64,000 bases of DNA from an uncultured Christensenellaceae bacterium (GCA_910586985.1 CAJUKK010000006.1:1-64000), one strand, 5' to 3'; positions 16,634 to 24,755 are shown, counted from the stretch's first letter. Notes: generated from the sequence alone by a model not told the origin. Program-made: numbers and translations.

Positions 16634-18441
16634 TAGAAGTCCTCCCAATTCATAAATCCATTCCCTTCATCGCTCTCGCTCGTGAAGTTTTCTTCGATGA
16701 AGTCATCTTCCTCCGCTTCCGCTTCAACCCATAGGTTGGATTGTTGCGAGGAGATGAAGTGAGCAATCGCCTTCGCCATTACCAAGTCATCGTGAGCACC
16801 CTCAATGGCTTCCATTTTGCCATTCTCTTTCTTGACGAAGGTAGTCATCTCTTTGAGCGTTTCAACGTCCACCTCAATCGTGGGGTCTTGTCGCATAAGA
16901 AGAACGAGTTCTCCGATGATGATAGGCTTGGTCTTTTTAGTGGTCTCAAATCCCGGAACGGTCTCAACCTTATCGGAGATTTTATCCACCCTCTCACGCA
17001 TATAGAGATTGGTGTAGCCGAATTTTTGAATGACCCTTGTCGGGTATCGGCTATAATTCGTCTCTATTCCGATGAGTGCGTTATTGTAGTACATAGCGAG
17101 GCAAAGCATTTGTTCAGCGTATAAGTCCTCGTCTATGAGTTGCTTCCGAAGAGTCGCAACGGTCTTTCCGTTGGTGTTATCGATTACCTTGCCCGTGTAG
17201 TAGTCCTCTCCACTCCCGGCGGTATCGCCTCCGAGGACATAGGGGCATTTGGAGACAATCACTCCTTCGCCATTCCTCTTGACCTTCGGCTCTTCGTGAA
17301 TCGTGATATATCCGTCTCGGCTCTCTACGAACTCTACATTCTTCAAGTGCCATTCGGTATCGACTATCTCGCCCTTGGAATCTTGTATCGGAGTTGCTAC
17401 CTTGTCGTACTTGAAATAGCCTTTCTTAACGGCTTGCAAGGTGCTTACTCTCGCTAATTGGTTGTTAAGTGCCTCCTTGTCAAAGACACAATCACCGGAC
17501 GAAACAAAGGCTTCCGTGGGCGTTATAGGGTACTCTTGCTTGATAGTGTTCTTATCGAGATAGGAGTCATACTTCTTGCAATACCAAGTTATTTGCTCCT
17601 TATCAAGCCCCTTCGCCTTTAATACCTCTATCCTCTCCAAGAGCCAAGGGTCTTTCGTTTCGAGGTATTGATATTCGGTGCTTCGATATTCCGAAGTCCT
17701 CCACCACTCATAGAAGAGGTTGTTGCACGATTCGGAATCCCAAAGGTCTTTCGCCTCGTTGAAGCCGTTCGCCGTTGTCTCGTACACCCGGAAGGCGTCC
17801 TCGGTCATCGCTTCGCCTATCGACTTTTGGAGGTTGGCAAGGCTACACTCATAAAAGGCTACCTCGGAGAAGTGTACGAAGTTCAAGGTGCGTGAACGTC
17901 CTACTTGGTCGGAAGCGGTTGCGATACGCCACGATGAATTGAGTTTATCGAAGAAGAGTTCGTTGACCGAGTTGAACTTCTCCGTAGGCTTTAACTCTTC
18001 CGGGAGGCGGTTATATACCACCCTCGCCTTATCGTTGAATATCGCCCTCGTATTGTCTCCACTATCGGCAAGCGTGAAGCCAGAGAAGTTCTTTTGCACT
18101 ATCGCAAAGGCGAGTTGCATTGCCGTTATGAGACTTGTGAATCCTTGCTGCCTTCCCTTCAAAATGAAGTAGGGCTTCTTCGTTCCCCATTCCTCGAACT
18201 TGGAGATGAAGTCTCTTTGCACTTCGTTGAGGAAGAAGGGAACGGTCTTTTTCTTCTTATCGACTATGTAGAAGGCAACCTCGATGAGAAGATAGGGCTT
18301 CGCTTGCACCTCCCTCACGAGGTTATCGTCCGATAATATCCGAATAGCCGAGGCTCTCACGAGTTCCCGGTCATAGTCTATATCGTGCCTCTCTTCCCAT
18401 ATCCGCTTCCGCTTTGCGATTATATCCGATACCGTTAGCAT
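16633..18441 (-). CDS. Terminase large subunit
   Basis: This 602-residue packaging motor has an ATPase half with a Walker A-like LKGRQQGFTS near residue 90 and a HFSEVAF Walker B segment near 190. The C-terminal RNase-H-like nuclease half shows GGDTAGSGEDY near 410, IGIETN near 465 and GAHDDLVMA near 560, with the expected acidic residues. It cuts and pumps concatemeric phage DNA into the prohead through the portal. The ATG immediately follows the small-subunit stop. It is of ordinary length, with no disruption. Confidence 0.9.
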   Translation of the reverse strand: MLTVSDIIAKRKRIWEERHDIDYDRELVRASAIRILSDDNLVREVQAKPYLLIEVAFYIVDKKKKTVPFFLNEVQRDFISKFEEWGTKKPYFILKGRQQGFTSLITAMQLAFAIVQKNFSGFTLADSGDNTRAIFNDKARVVYNRLPEELKPTEKFNSVNELFFDKLNSSWRIATASDQVGRSRTLNFVHFSEVAFYECSLANLQKSIGEAMTEDAFRVYETTANGFNEAKDLWDSESCNNLFYEWWRTSEYRSTEYQYLETKDPWLLERIEVLKAKGLDKEQITWYCKKYDSYLDKNTIKQEYPITPTEAFVSSGDCVFDKEALNNQLARVSTLQAVKKGYFKYDKVATPIQDSKGEIVDTEWHLKNVEFVESRDGYITIHEEPKVKRNGEGVIVSKCPYVLGGDTAGSGEDYYTGKVIDNTNGKTVATLRKQLIDEDLYAEQMLCLAMYYNNALIGIETNYSRYPTRVIQKFGYTNLYMRERVDKISDKVETVPGFETTKKTKPIIIGELVLLMRQDPTIEVDVETLKEMTTFVKKENGKMEAIEGAHDDLVMAKAIAHFISSQQSNLWVEAEAEEDDFIEENFTSESDEGNGFMNWEDF

Positions 18442-18953
18442 TAGAAATCCTCAAACTTCTTCACGGTGATAGACCCTTCCACAATCGCCGTTGCCTCTTT
18501 GTTGGCGAGGGCTTGCTTGTCGTAGAGTGTTCCGAGGACGGTTGCAAGGCTCTTCACGTCATCAACCTTTATCTTGGCGAGTTTCATATAAAGGGCTTGC
18601 CTTTGTTGGCTCGTGAGGGTCTTGTAGTCCAACTTGGAAATCTCTTCCACGAGTTCGTCAAGGGCTTCCTCGTTATCCATTGCTCTCGTGAGTCTCTTTT
18701 CGAGGACGCCTTTGGAGAGGTCTATGAGTTTCCAAGCGTCATTGATGAAGTCCTCTTTCTTTTTTTGGCGAAGTTTGGCGATATTATCTTCGCCACTCTC
18801 TTCCGCTTCCTTATCGAAGGCTTCCTTCCAACTCTTAACAGTAGAGCGAGGGAGTCCTAACTCTCTCGCCACAAAGGAGACACTATTATTGACCGTGAGG
18901 AGAGCGATAGCCTTCTCTCTTATGTCATCGTTGTATTTTTGACCTTTCGCCAT
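18441..18953 (-). CDS. Terminase small subunit
   Basis: This 170-residue protein has an N-terminal helix-turn-helix (about residues 8-45, with the pattern VARELGLPRSTVKSWKEAF) that would bind the packaging start site. A charged helical oligomerisation region follows over 60-165. Its stop abuts the large-subunit start. The length and layout match phage small terminases. Confidence 0.85.
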   Translation of the reverse strand: MAKGQKYNDDIREKAIALLTVNNSVSFVARELGLPRSTVKSWKEAFDKEAEESGEDNIAKLRQKKKEDFINDAWKLIDLSKGVLEKRLTRAMDNEEALDELVEEISKLDYKTLTSQQRQALYMKLAKIKVDDVKSLATVLGTLYDKQALANKEATAIVEGSITVKKFEDF

Positions 18954-19104
18954 TCGCTCACCTCCTTGAAAAGTCTTATAATGGAGAGTTACAACCTTTT
19001 TACACTACTCATCAACTCTCCGAAGTTCTTCGCAACCGCCTCTCCGTCTCCCTTTCTCTCTCTTCTATGGGAGGCGAAGGCTTATAGCGGATTCTTATGG
19101 GTTT

Positions 19105-19198
19105 TGGTGGAGTGGGAATGAGTCGAACATTCATCAAGGTCGTTTCGGTAGAATATACACCTTCGAGTCTACAAGCCCTTCCATTAGGCTACCACCCC
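19105..19198 (-). tRNA. tRNA-like element with non-standard anticodon arm
   Basis: On the minus strand this element has a 7-bp acceptor stem (GGGGTGG/CCACTCC, one G-U), a D arm (GCC/GGC with a GG-containing loop), a perfect 5-bp T arm with loop TTCGACT, discriminator A and an encoded CCA. The segment between D and T arms is 42 bases, as in class II tRNAs, but I cannot fold a standard 5-bp stem with a 7-base loop and U33. A GTAGA/TCTAC pairing and an AAGGT/ACCTT pairing are possible instead. Amino-acid identity is undetermined. It is either a functional unusual tRNA, perhaps Leu/Ser/Tyr-like, or a decaying one. Confidence 0.5.
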
Positions 19199-19230
19199 AT
19201 ATAGAGAGGCTTTTCCGCCCCTCTCGCCGC

Positions 19231-19497
19231 TTAATAACAACCGCAAACTTTTTCGGCTTTGCAGAGTTCCTCATCGGTCTTACCCCAGATAGCGAGGCGA
19301 TTCTGCAAGATTTCGGCATATCTTTGCATAGTGCGTAATTGTTCATTGAGCATATCACGCATACGGAAAGACAAGCCAGCCTCAACGAGTTTCTTGCCGT
19401 AAAGGAACGAGGACAACTTAACAATCTTCTCGTTAAGTTCTTCGAGTTCCTTCTCTACTCTTTCCTTTGCCGGGTCAACGGGTTTCTTTTCGTCCAT
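19231..19497 (-). CDS. 88-residue helical phage protein
   Basis: The ATG at 19497 has AAGGAGG upstream; the longer in-frame frame would run through a tRNA and was rejected. The product is Lys/Glu-rich and strongly helical (coiled coil about residues 12-45, Gln/Arg/Met-rich helix 45-75) and ends in Cys residues (VCGCY). It is isolated between tRNA elements, upstream of the terminase genes. No family was recognised. Confidence 0.6.
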   Translation of the reverse strand: MDEKKPVDPAKERVEKELEELNEKIVKLSSFLYGKKLVEAGLSFRMRDMLNEQLRTMQRYAEILQNRLAIWGKTDEELCKAEKVCGCY

Positions 19498-19598
19498 AAT
19501 AGACCTCCTTATAAAATCATTAAAAGGATTATCACGCAGATAGAGATTATCAAGTTTATACAGGAGAATAATCTCGTCATCTCTACCTCCATAATCCT

Positions 19599-19673
19599 TG
19601 GCAGAGGAGGAATGAATCGAACATTCGCATAAGAGAGTCAAAGTCTCTTGCCTTACCGCTTGGCTACTCCTCT
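19599..19673 (-). tRNA. tRNA-Gln (anticodon TTG)
   Basis: This is a full cloverleaf on the minus strand. It has a 7-bp acceptor stem AGAGGAG/CTCCTCT, a D arm GCC/GGC, a perfect AGAGA/TCTCT anticodon stem around loop CTTTGAC (anticodon TTG), a T arm GAATG/CATTC with loop TTCGATT, discriminator G and an encoded CCA. It lies in a phage tRNA cluster between the early-operon terminator and the late genes. Phage tRNAs usually compensate codon demand, and this one reads CAA/CAG, codons frequent in the Gln-rich portal and virion proteins. Confidence 0.92.
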
Positions 19674-19674
19674 A

Positions 19675-19749
19675 TGGTTGCGGAGGGCGGATTCGCACCG
19701 CCGACCTCTTGTGTATGAGACAAGCGAGATACTTCTTCTCTACTCCGCT
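19675..19749 (-). tRNA. tRNA-Met-type (anticodon CAT)
   Basis: This tRNA abuts tRNA-Gln. The acceptor stem has six pairs (GCGGAG/CTCCGC) with an A-A mismatch at the first position. The D arm GAGA/TCTC has a short loop without the usual GG. The anticodon stem CTTGT/ACAAG is perfect around loop CTCATAC (anticodon CAT), the variable loop is AGGTC, and the T arm GGCGG/CCGCC has loop TGCGAAT, with discriminator A and an encoded CCA. CAT may be elongator Met or, if modified to lysidine, Ile. An unpaired first position is a feature of initiator tRNAs, but the anticodon stem lacks the three G-C pairs expected of an initiator. Confidence 0.85.
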
Positions 19750-19754
19750 ATATT

Positions 19755-19832
19755 GAGGAGGCGATTTTGCTCTCCGTTGATAGAGCGTTCTCGGCAAAGG
19801 GAGCAAGCCTTAATTACCCCTTTCTCCTCCTC
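19755..19832 (-). tRNA. Degenerate tRNA-like element
   Basis: A perfect 7-bp GAGGAGG/CCTCCTC stem (extendable by one T-A pair) encloses 64 bases, for a total of 78 bases. That is the size of a tRNA, and it lies 5 bases from tRNA-Met. The interior contains a GCTCT/AGAGC hairpin but no TTCRANT T loop and no convincing anticodon arm, and no CCA follows on the minus strand. It is probably a decayed tRNA or a processing signal of the cluster, and the strand is uncertain. Confidence 0.3.
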
Positions 19833-19847
19833 ACGATACATTATCCC

Positions 19848-19889
19848 ATAAAAAAACCTACTCCGGACAATAGAGTTTCGGAGTAGGTT
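19848..19889 (-). terminator. Intrinsic terminator closing the early operon
   Basis: An 11-bp perfect stem (AACCTACTCCG/CGGAGTAGGTT) with a 13-base loop is followed on the minus strand by a run of T residues. It begins 10 bases after the stop of the sigma-region-4-like gene and separates the early/replication operon from the tRNA cluster and late genes. The late genes therefore need their own promoter or antitermination. Confidence 0.88.
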
Positions 19890-19899
19890 GCTATTGAAT

Positions 19900-20295
19900 T
19901 TATAACAAAGAAGCAATTTTTTTGATTATGATTGTTATGCGATTTTGAACTCCTTGCGTAGAGAATCCTATATCCCAACCGATTTTATAGTAAGCCTTCC
20001 CATTGATATATCCGTCAATGATGATTTTCTTATCGAGAGGGTCTAACTTATCGATAGCAGCCATATACTTCTCTTCAAGCGTTGTTGCCCTCGCTATGTA
20101 GCCTTGAATGTCAATCCGTTTGAGAAGTTCCTCGATTCGCTTCTTTTCTTCGTCCACAGCCTCGGAAGGAGGAAGCCCGGAGAGATATTCGAGTCTCTTC
20201 TCGTGCTTATCCTTCATCGTCATCAAGGCTTCTATGGAGTGAGTTACCTTTCGGAGTTGACGAAGGTCTCTTTTGATAATCTCTATATCAATCAC
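19900..20295 (-). CDS. Sigma-region-4-like phage transcription regulator (ArpU/RinA-type candidate)
   Basis: The start is a GTG at 20295 with GGAGGGCG upstream, overlapping the previous stop by 8 bases. The 131-residue product is helical and charged at the front. It ends in a sigma-70 region-4-like helix-turn-helix (about residues 88-131, with the pattern LDPLDKKIIIDGYINGKAYYKIGWDIGFS). Proteins of this sort at the end of the early operon in Gram-positive phages control late transcription. The placement directly before the terminator and upstream of the late genes supports that role. Confidence 0.65.
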   Translation of the reverse strand: MIDIEIIKRDLRQLRKVTHSIEALMTMKDKHEKRLEYLSGLPPSEAVDEEKKRIEELLKRIDIQGYIARATTLEEKYMAAIDKLDPLDKKIIIDGYINGKAYYKIGWDIGFSTQGVQNRITIIIKKIASLL

Positions 20296-20599
20296 CGCCC
20301 TCCTCCTTTGGCTTCGGAAGAAACTTAATACCTCCACTTCTCGCCACGCATTTTCCTTTGACCTCTATCTCGTACCACACGAGAATAGCCTTTGTCTCCG
20401 GGTCTACCGCTCCACGATAGAAGAGATTCTTTCCGTCTTTGGCGAGTGCCTTCTTGATTTCCTTTCTCTTCTCTTCGGAATCCGCCGCCCCTTCGGTATC
20501 ATAGCCTTGCTCTTTGAGAAAGTTATAGCCCAACTCATCGATAGCGGCGAAGGCTTCTGGGGGGAGAATATCGAATATATCAACTTCTTTTTTGCTCAT
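20288..20599 (-). CDS. 103-residue phage protein of unknown function
   Basis: The ATG at 20599 follows GGAGGAAGAACG and overlaps the methyltransferase stop. The product has an acidic N-terminal region with DIFDILPPEAFAAIDELGY, a charged middle, and a C-terminal beta stretch containing DPETKAILVWYEIEVKGK. The two halves look like a helical linker and a small beta domain. No family was identified. Confidence 0.55.
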   Translation of the reverse strand: MSKKEVDIFDILPPEAFAAIDELGYNFLKEQGYDTEGAADSEEKRKEIKKALAKDGKNLFYRGAVDPETKAILVWYEIEVKGKCVARSGGIKFLPKPKEEGGD

Positions 20600-21108
20600 C
20601 GTTCTTCCTCCTTCATAAAGCAAAGCCAATACGTTTTGGCTTGTTTGCCGCTCCTATGCCCAAATAAAGGCTCTTCCCCACAAACATTGATAATCTCTCG
20701 TGTTGCAATATCGGTCTCACACCACTTGAAGATTAGCACACCATTCGGTTTTAATACCCTCATACACTCTTTGAATCCGTCTCGTATGAGAGGCTTCCAA
20801 TTTTCGGGAAGTTTGCCATACTTCTTTTTAAGCCAAGCATTTTCTCCGATTTTAACCAAATGAGGAGGGTCAAACACCACCAGATAGAAAGACTTATCGG
20901 GGAAGGGAAGTTGTGTGAAGTCGGCCACAATATCCGGCTCCACGTCTATTCTCCTCTCGCTATCGTTTTTGGTAGATTTCCAAATTCTCGTTCCGTGTTC
21001 CACTCGCTTGTCTATGTAAAGGCAATTCGGGTTATCTTTTGTAAACCATATAGTTCGAGACCCACAAGTGGCGTCAAGTATCTTGCAATCGTCTAAATTT
21101 TTACTCAT
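20596..21108 (-). CDS. Phage DNA methyltransferase-like protein (DPPH motif)
   Basis: The ATG at 21108 has GGGGAGGAGATACCGA upstream and overlaps the preceding gene by 8 bases. This 170-residue class I SAM-dependent fold has ILDATCGSRTIWF near residue 10 (SAM-binding loop), an acidic D after CLYI near 32, FDPPHLVKIG near 80 and GVLIFKWCETD near 125. DPPH occupies the place of the (D/N)PPY/F catalytic motif of N6-adenine or N4-cytosine methyltransferases, and no target-recognition domain is visible. It probably modifies phage DNA or another substrate. His in place of the aromatic residue is unusual. Confidence 0.65.
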   Translation of the reverse strand: MSKNLDDCKILDATCGSRTIWFTKDNPNCLYIDKRVEHGTRIWKSTKNDSERRIDVEPDIVADFTQLPFPDKSFYLVVFDPPHLVKIGENAWLKKKYGKLPENWKPLIRDGFKECMRVLKPNGVLIFKWCETDIATREIINVCGEEPLFGHRSGKQAKTYWLCFMKEEER

Positions 21109-21352
21109 TCGGTATCTCCTCCCCATTCTCATCGTAATAGTGAAGGTCGAACTCTTTGAGAAGAGGACTTCCAAGGTCGATTGTTTGCTCTTCATACTCG
21201 TCTCCGATATTCTTCCTCACGATATTGCTTTCCGCTTCGAGAAAGCCTATATCCAAATCGTAGGTGGCAAGAGCCTTCGCTCTTCCCCTTGTTTTGGCTA
21301 TCACGAAGAAGCAGGTGTTTTCATAAGGATTTGTGATTTTGTAAATGTTCAC
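21101..21352 (-). CDS. 83-residue phage protein of unknown function
   Basis: The GTG start at 21352 has GGAGGTATTTAGA upstream and overlaps the previous stop as GTGA. The product is a small alpha/beta protein (NIYKITNPYENTCFFVIAK start, a central helix with GRAKALATYDLD, an acidic end). No recognised domain was found. It sits between the Lar-like gene and the methyltransferase, in an anti-restriction/modification block. Confidence 0.5.
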   Translation of the reverse strand: MNIYKITNPYENTCFFVIAKTRGRAKALATYDLDIGFLEAESNIVRKNIGDEYEEQTIDLGSPLLKEFDLHYYDENGEEIPNE

Positions 21353-21585
21353 TCTAAATACCTCCTATTCCAAAGTTCAATCGCCTTGTTTTTTGCTTCC
21401 TCGCTTGCCGAATAAATATTCTTACCCGCCTTGCTGCTTGCCGTGCTTCCTCTTGCGTAACATTTCTTGCAACGCACCGTGGCGCTATGAGTTCCGCTAT
21501 CGCTCCATTGCCCATTGTGTTTACTTTCTACCTTCAAAGAAGTGCTACCGCAAAACGGACACGGTTTTAATTCGATTTCGCTCAC
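21349..21585 (-). CDS. Lar-like restriction-alleviation zinc protein
   Basis: The GTG start at 21585 has GGAGGGATTCAAA upstream and overlaps the previous stop as GTGA. The 78-residue product shows the Lar-family layout. A LKPCPFCGS zinc knuckle comes at the N terminus, then a second CxxC (VRCKKCYARG) and a terminal AIELWNRRY. Lar proteins of lambdoid phages and prophages counter type I restriction. Its neighbours are two methyltransferases and an ASCH-like protein, in keeping with host-defence evasion. Confidence 0.75.
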   Translation of the reverse strand: MSEIELKPCPFCGSTSLKVESKHNGQWSDSGTHSATVRCKKCYARGSTASSKAGKNIYSASEEAKNKAIELWNRRYLE

Positions 21586-22073
21586 TTTGAATCCCTCCTT
21601 TGCCAATACTCATCTTCGAGCCTCCGTTCCAACTCGGCAATCTTCTTCCTTTGCTCGGTGATGATAGCCGATTGAGCGATTATAGCACTCTTGGCTTCCT
21701 CTCGCTCGTTTTGGATATTCGCCACCATTCCAACGCAACGATGATATTCCGCTTCGTAGTCGATTGAGAGGGTCTTGCAAGTAGGCTCATCGTCCTTTCC
21801 GAATATCTCTTCATAGGTCTTGAAGGAGAACATACACCAGCCTTTCGTCAGCCCCTCAAAGCCTTCGAGGACGTGCGTGATTTCAATGTTCACCTTTCTT
21901 CCGGTGTATCTCCCTCTTGTCGGATTCCATTCTCGAAGGTCGTATATATCGCCCTTCTTGTAGTTCCTATCGTTAAGCCGAAGTTCGGCTCTCTTCCTCC
22001 CTGCTATCACTTCCTCAAAGTATTCGGGAAGGATTTTGATTGAGGGGGTTTTCTTACAAAGTTTCTCGCCCAT
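21582..22073 (-). CDS. ASCH/DUF3850-domain protein
   Basis: This 163-residue protein has an N-terminal DUF3850/ASCH-type domain (about residues 10-95, including RKRAELRLNDRNYKKGDIY and a WNP segment), a beta-barrel related to PUA folds that bind RNA or modified bases. The C-terminal 50 residues form a charged coiled coil. The start has AAAGGAGGATTAACTT upstream. In phages this family is frequent beside methyltransferases and helicases. The precise role is unknown. Confidence 0.7.
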   Translation of the reverse strand: MGEKLCKKTPSIKILPEYFEEVIAGRKRAELRLNDRNYKKGDIYDLREWNPTRGRYTGRKVNIEITHVLEGFEGLTKGWCMFSFKTYEEIFGKDDEPTCKTLSIDYEAEYHRCVGMVANIQNEREEAKSAIIAQSAIITEQRKKIAELERRLEDEYWQRRDSK

Positions 22074-22076
22074 AAG

Positions 22077-22745
22077 TTAATCCTCCTTTGCTTGATTGAT
22101 ATAATCTTCGGCGGTAGGAAGTTCCGAACTTTCAAAATATTCCGTTACAATCTCGGTTGCGTGGCAATCATCGCAAATCCCCGACAACTCTTCTATATCG
22201 CCACAAGCCCTATCAAGGGCGGCTCTCAATATTTTGTTTTCGGCTTGCAACTCCTCTATATACTTCGCCGCATAGAGGTCGCAATGTTGGTCGCTTAAAC
22301 GAAGGATTCCAACTATTTTATTGTTCATCTCTTCGTAGGTATTGACCGCCACCGCTCCATTATCGATTATGAGGTCTTTCTTGTAAAACACAATACCCTT
22401 ACAATACGGCTCGGTATCATCGTAAATCTCATAGGTTTCGTGCGGAATATCCGTCTTATACGTCCAAGTGAATTTTTCGCCTTCGCCACACCAAACCGCC
22501 TCTATTGTGCGACAGTTATTCGTCATCTCTTCCAAGATATTACCCTCGGAATCAAGACAGCAAACACCGCCTTCATAGCAACCAAATTCATCGTAAATTG
22601 CACCGTCTAACTCCATAAGGTCATCGCTTGCCCCATAGACGATAACGATACCGTTTTCTTTTGCAAATTCTACGATTTCCTTTTTTGCCTCGCTTCTATA
22701 CGGAAGCATATTGAGTCGCTTTGCGACATACTTCAACTTATCCAT
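22077..22745 (-). CDS. Unknown phage protein, acidic
   Basis: The ATG at 22745 has GGAGAAACCTA upstream and overlaps the cytosine methyltransferase stop by 8 bases. This 222-residue acidic protein has an N-terminal alpha/beta part with many Asp/Glu/Cys residues (CLDSEGN, CRTIEAVWCGEGEKF near 65-95), a middle region with several Tyr/Asp, and a C-terminal helix with two Cys near 200. There is no membrane segment and no recognised catalytic motif. Confidence 0.5.
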   Translation of the reverse strand: MDKLKYVAKRLNMLPYRSEAKKEIVEFAKENGIVIVYGASDDLMELDGAIYDEFGCYEGGVCCLDSEGNILEEMTNNCRTIEAVWCGEGEKFTWTYKTDIPHETYEIYDDTEPYCKGIVFYKKDLIIDNGAVAVNTYEEMNNKIVGILRLSDQHCDLYAAKYIEELQAENKILRAALDRACGDIEELSGICDDCHATEIVTEYFESSELPTAEDYINQAKED

Positions 22746-23859
22746 TAGGTTTCTCCTTTTCAAAAATTTTAGATTCTATGAGCCTTTCGACAACTCTTTT
22801 CATCATTATCGGCGGTACGCTCATTCCGCATATATATCCCACGCTTGAATAGGAATCGCTTCCGAAGTCGAAGTCTTGTGGGAATGTTTGAGAGTTTCGG
22901 ATTGTCTCTTTGCTTATGTAGCACTTCTTCTCAATATCGATGACGTCTGGCTTCCCTCGCAATGTAGGAATCACCTCATCGTCTCGTATGTAGTAAGTTT
23001 GAAAAGCGCTCCCTTTCTCTCCGAGCCTCACTCTCGTATCGGCGAGGCATTTGTCTCCGGGCTTTGCTTGTGAAACGAGCCAATAGGAATGAGTATCTTT
23101 CCCAAAAGCCTTCCCTAATCCGTCCTTGCAAGCCCCGTATGTAACTTTTTCGTAGTAGAAGGACAAGTCTATGCTCCGAAGGTCGAAGTCGATCCTCGTG
23201 GCTATAAACACCACTCTATGCCTCGTTTGGGGAATCCCCATAAACTCGCCTTTGAGAAGTTCGTGCCTAACGGTATAACCTATCTTTCGGAATCGCACAT
23301 ATATCTCTTTGACATACTCAAACGCATTTCCGAGGAGAAGCCCTTCGACGTTCTCCATAATGGCAACCTTCGGCTTTAACTTCGCAACCGTATCGATAAA
23401 CACAAATAGAAGGTCATCGAGCGTTTGGAGTTTTTGTCCTTCTTTGAATCGCTTTTCTACTCCCCACGCTTTTTCTCGTTGCCCAGCCATTGAAAAGGTT
23501 GAGCAAGGAGGCGAACCGTCAAGAATATCCAAGTGGTAGAGTTCTTCGGGTAGGTCATCGAGTTTGTTGAAGTCTCGTATATCCATAAGGTAGTTATACT
23601 TCGGATTGTGATTCTTCACATAGACCTTATTCATTCGAGGGTCTATCTCGCAGCACCCCAACACTTCGCAACCGGCAAGTTTATAGCCCATAGTGCTACC
23701 ACCTCCGCAAGCGAAGCAAGAGAACACTTTCAATCCGTTTTTCGGTGGATAGCCCCCCCTCATAGACCATTTCCAATCCGTAGCCTTTTGAGGTTGGAAG
23801 GCAATTCTCATCGGGTCATCTTCGGGGAGCATATCGAATATCGAGTATTGATTATCCAT
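22738..23859 (-). CDS. C5-cytosine DNA methyltransferase
   Basis: This 373-residue enzyme of the Dcm type transfers a methyl group to cytosine in a target DNA site. Motif I is seen in FSCFACGGGSTMGY near residue 47, motif IV in GSPPCSTFSMAG with the catalytic Cys near 118, motif VI in MENVEG near 165, and motif VIII in QTRHRVVFIA near 215. The C-terminal motif X region is present near 330. No restriction enzyme is adjacent, so it is a solitary phage enzyme, probably protecting phage DNA. The start has TTAGGAGGGCGA upstream. Confidence 0.88.
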   Translation of the reverse strand: MDNQYSIFDMLPEDDPMRIAFQPQKATDWKWSMRGGYPPKNGLKVFSCFACGGGSTMGYKLAGCEVLGCCEIDPRMNKVYVKNHNPKYNYLMDIRDFNKLDDLPEELYHLDILDGSPPCSTFSMAGQREKAWGVEKRFKEGQKLQTLDDLLFVFIDTVAKLKPKVAIMENVEGLLLGNAFEYVKEIYVRFRKIGYTVRHELLKGEFMGIPQTRHRVVFIATRIDFDLRSIDLSFYYEKVTYGACKDGLGKAFGKDTHSYWLVSQAKPGDKCLADTRVRLGEKGSAFQTYYIRDDEVIPTLRGKPDVIDIEKKCYISKETIRNSQTFPQDFDFGSDSYSSVGYICGMSVPPIMMKRVVERLIESKIFEKEKPNG

Positions 23860-23867
23860 TCGCCCTC

Positions 23868-24755
23868 CTAAATTCCCAATTTCTTCGCAATATCGCTCTT
23901 CTCGTCTCGCACGACGCTTCGGAAGTCATCGCCTTCCAATTTGATAACCCTCGTTGCCATTTCGTTTATGCGCTCGATAATCGCCTTATCAAGCCCAAGC
24001 ACACTCGCCAATTCCGAGATTGAGTAGTTCGATGAAAAAATAGTGGGCTTTTGTGCGTTATACCTCGCATTGAGAACCTCAAAGAATTTTTCCTCCGCCC
24101 ACTTTGAAGAGGCGGCATTATATTCTCTTCCGAGGAACTCTTTGCCAAGGTCATCGATAAAGGCGAAGTTGTAATATTGCAAATGATTCAAGATTGCACA
24201 TTCGCCCATACCGTTTTTGTCATACGAGGCTCGTATCTCGTTGAGGATTGAGGCGAGATTTGTGTAGATACACGAATATCCCTTCCACACCAACTCGTTA
24301 CATATACAAGCCAAGAGGAACGTCTTGCCCGAAGAATTGTCTCCATAGATATAAAGCCCGATATTATTCTCCAATACCTCTTTGCTCTTCTCTACATAGT
24401 TCTTTGCTTTGACATAGGCTTTTCGGTTATGCTCCGTTATGGTTGCGTCGGCGAACATAATATTTCGGTATCTCGCCCCCGTTAGAGAGAGTGCTTTTTG
24501 GCGATTAAACTCTTCCATTCTTTTCCGAGCCTCTTCCTCTTTGCGCTCCTTCTCGGCGGCTTCTTGCATACATTGACAAGCGCCGTGCATACACACATCA
24601 CCCTCATCGAGAACCCAAAACCTTCTCGTCTTGCACTTCTTGCAATAAGGGAGTCCGTCATCGCCGAGAAATTCGTCTTCTTTGAGTTTGTCTTCGCCGG
24701 AAGCATATCTCCCTTTCAATTCTTCAAGTGTATATCCGAATTTGAATCGCTCCAT
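23868..24755 (-). CDS. DnaC/IstB-like helicase loader ATPase
   Basis: This 295-residue protein has an N-terminal Cys motif (CKKC near 35, CMHGACQC near 53) likely to bind zinc. The AAA+ domain has GDNSSGKTF (Walker A near 140) and FAFIDDLGKE (Walker B near 190). It would load the host replicative helicase at the phage origin, with the neighbouring replisome organizer. Its ATG overlaps the organizer stop (TAATG), showing coupled production. Confidence 0.85.
   Translation of the reverse strand: MERFKFGYTLEELKGRYASGEDKLKEDEFLGDDGLPYCKKCKTRRFWVLDEGDVCMHGACQCMQEAAEKERKEEEARKRMEEFNRQKALSLTGARYRNIMFADATITEHNRKAYVKAKNYVEKSKEVLENNIGLYIYGDNSSGKTFLLACICNELVWKGYSCIYTNLASILNEIRASYDKNGMGECAILNHLQYYNFAFIDDLGKEFLGREYNAASSKWAEEKFFEVLNARYNAQKPTIFSSNYSISELASVLGLDKAIIERINEMATRVIKLEGDDFRSVVRDEKSDIAKKLGI

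Noticed and set aside
19231..19641. Longer open frame starting at 19641
   Set aside because: It would run through the tRNA-Gln gene and has no ribosome binding site; the start at 19497 has a strong one.
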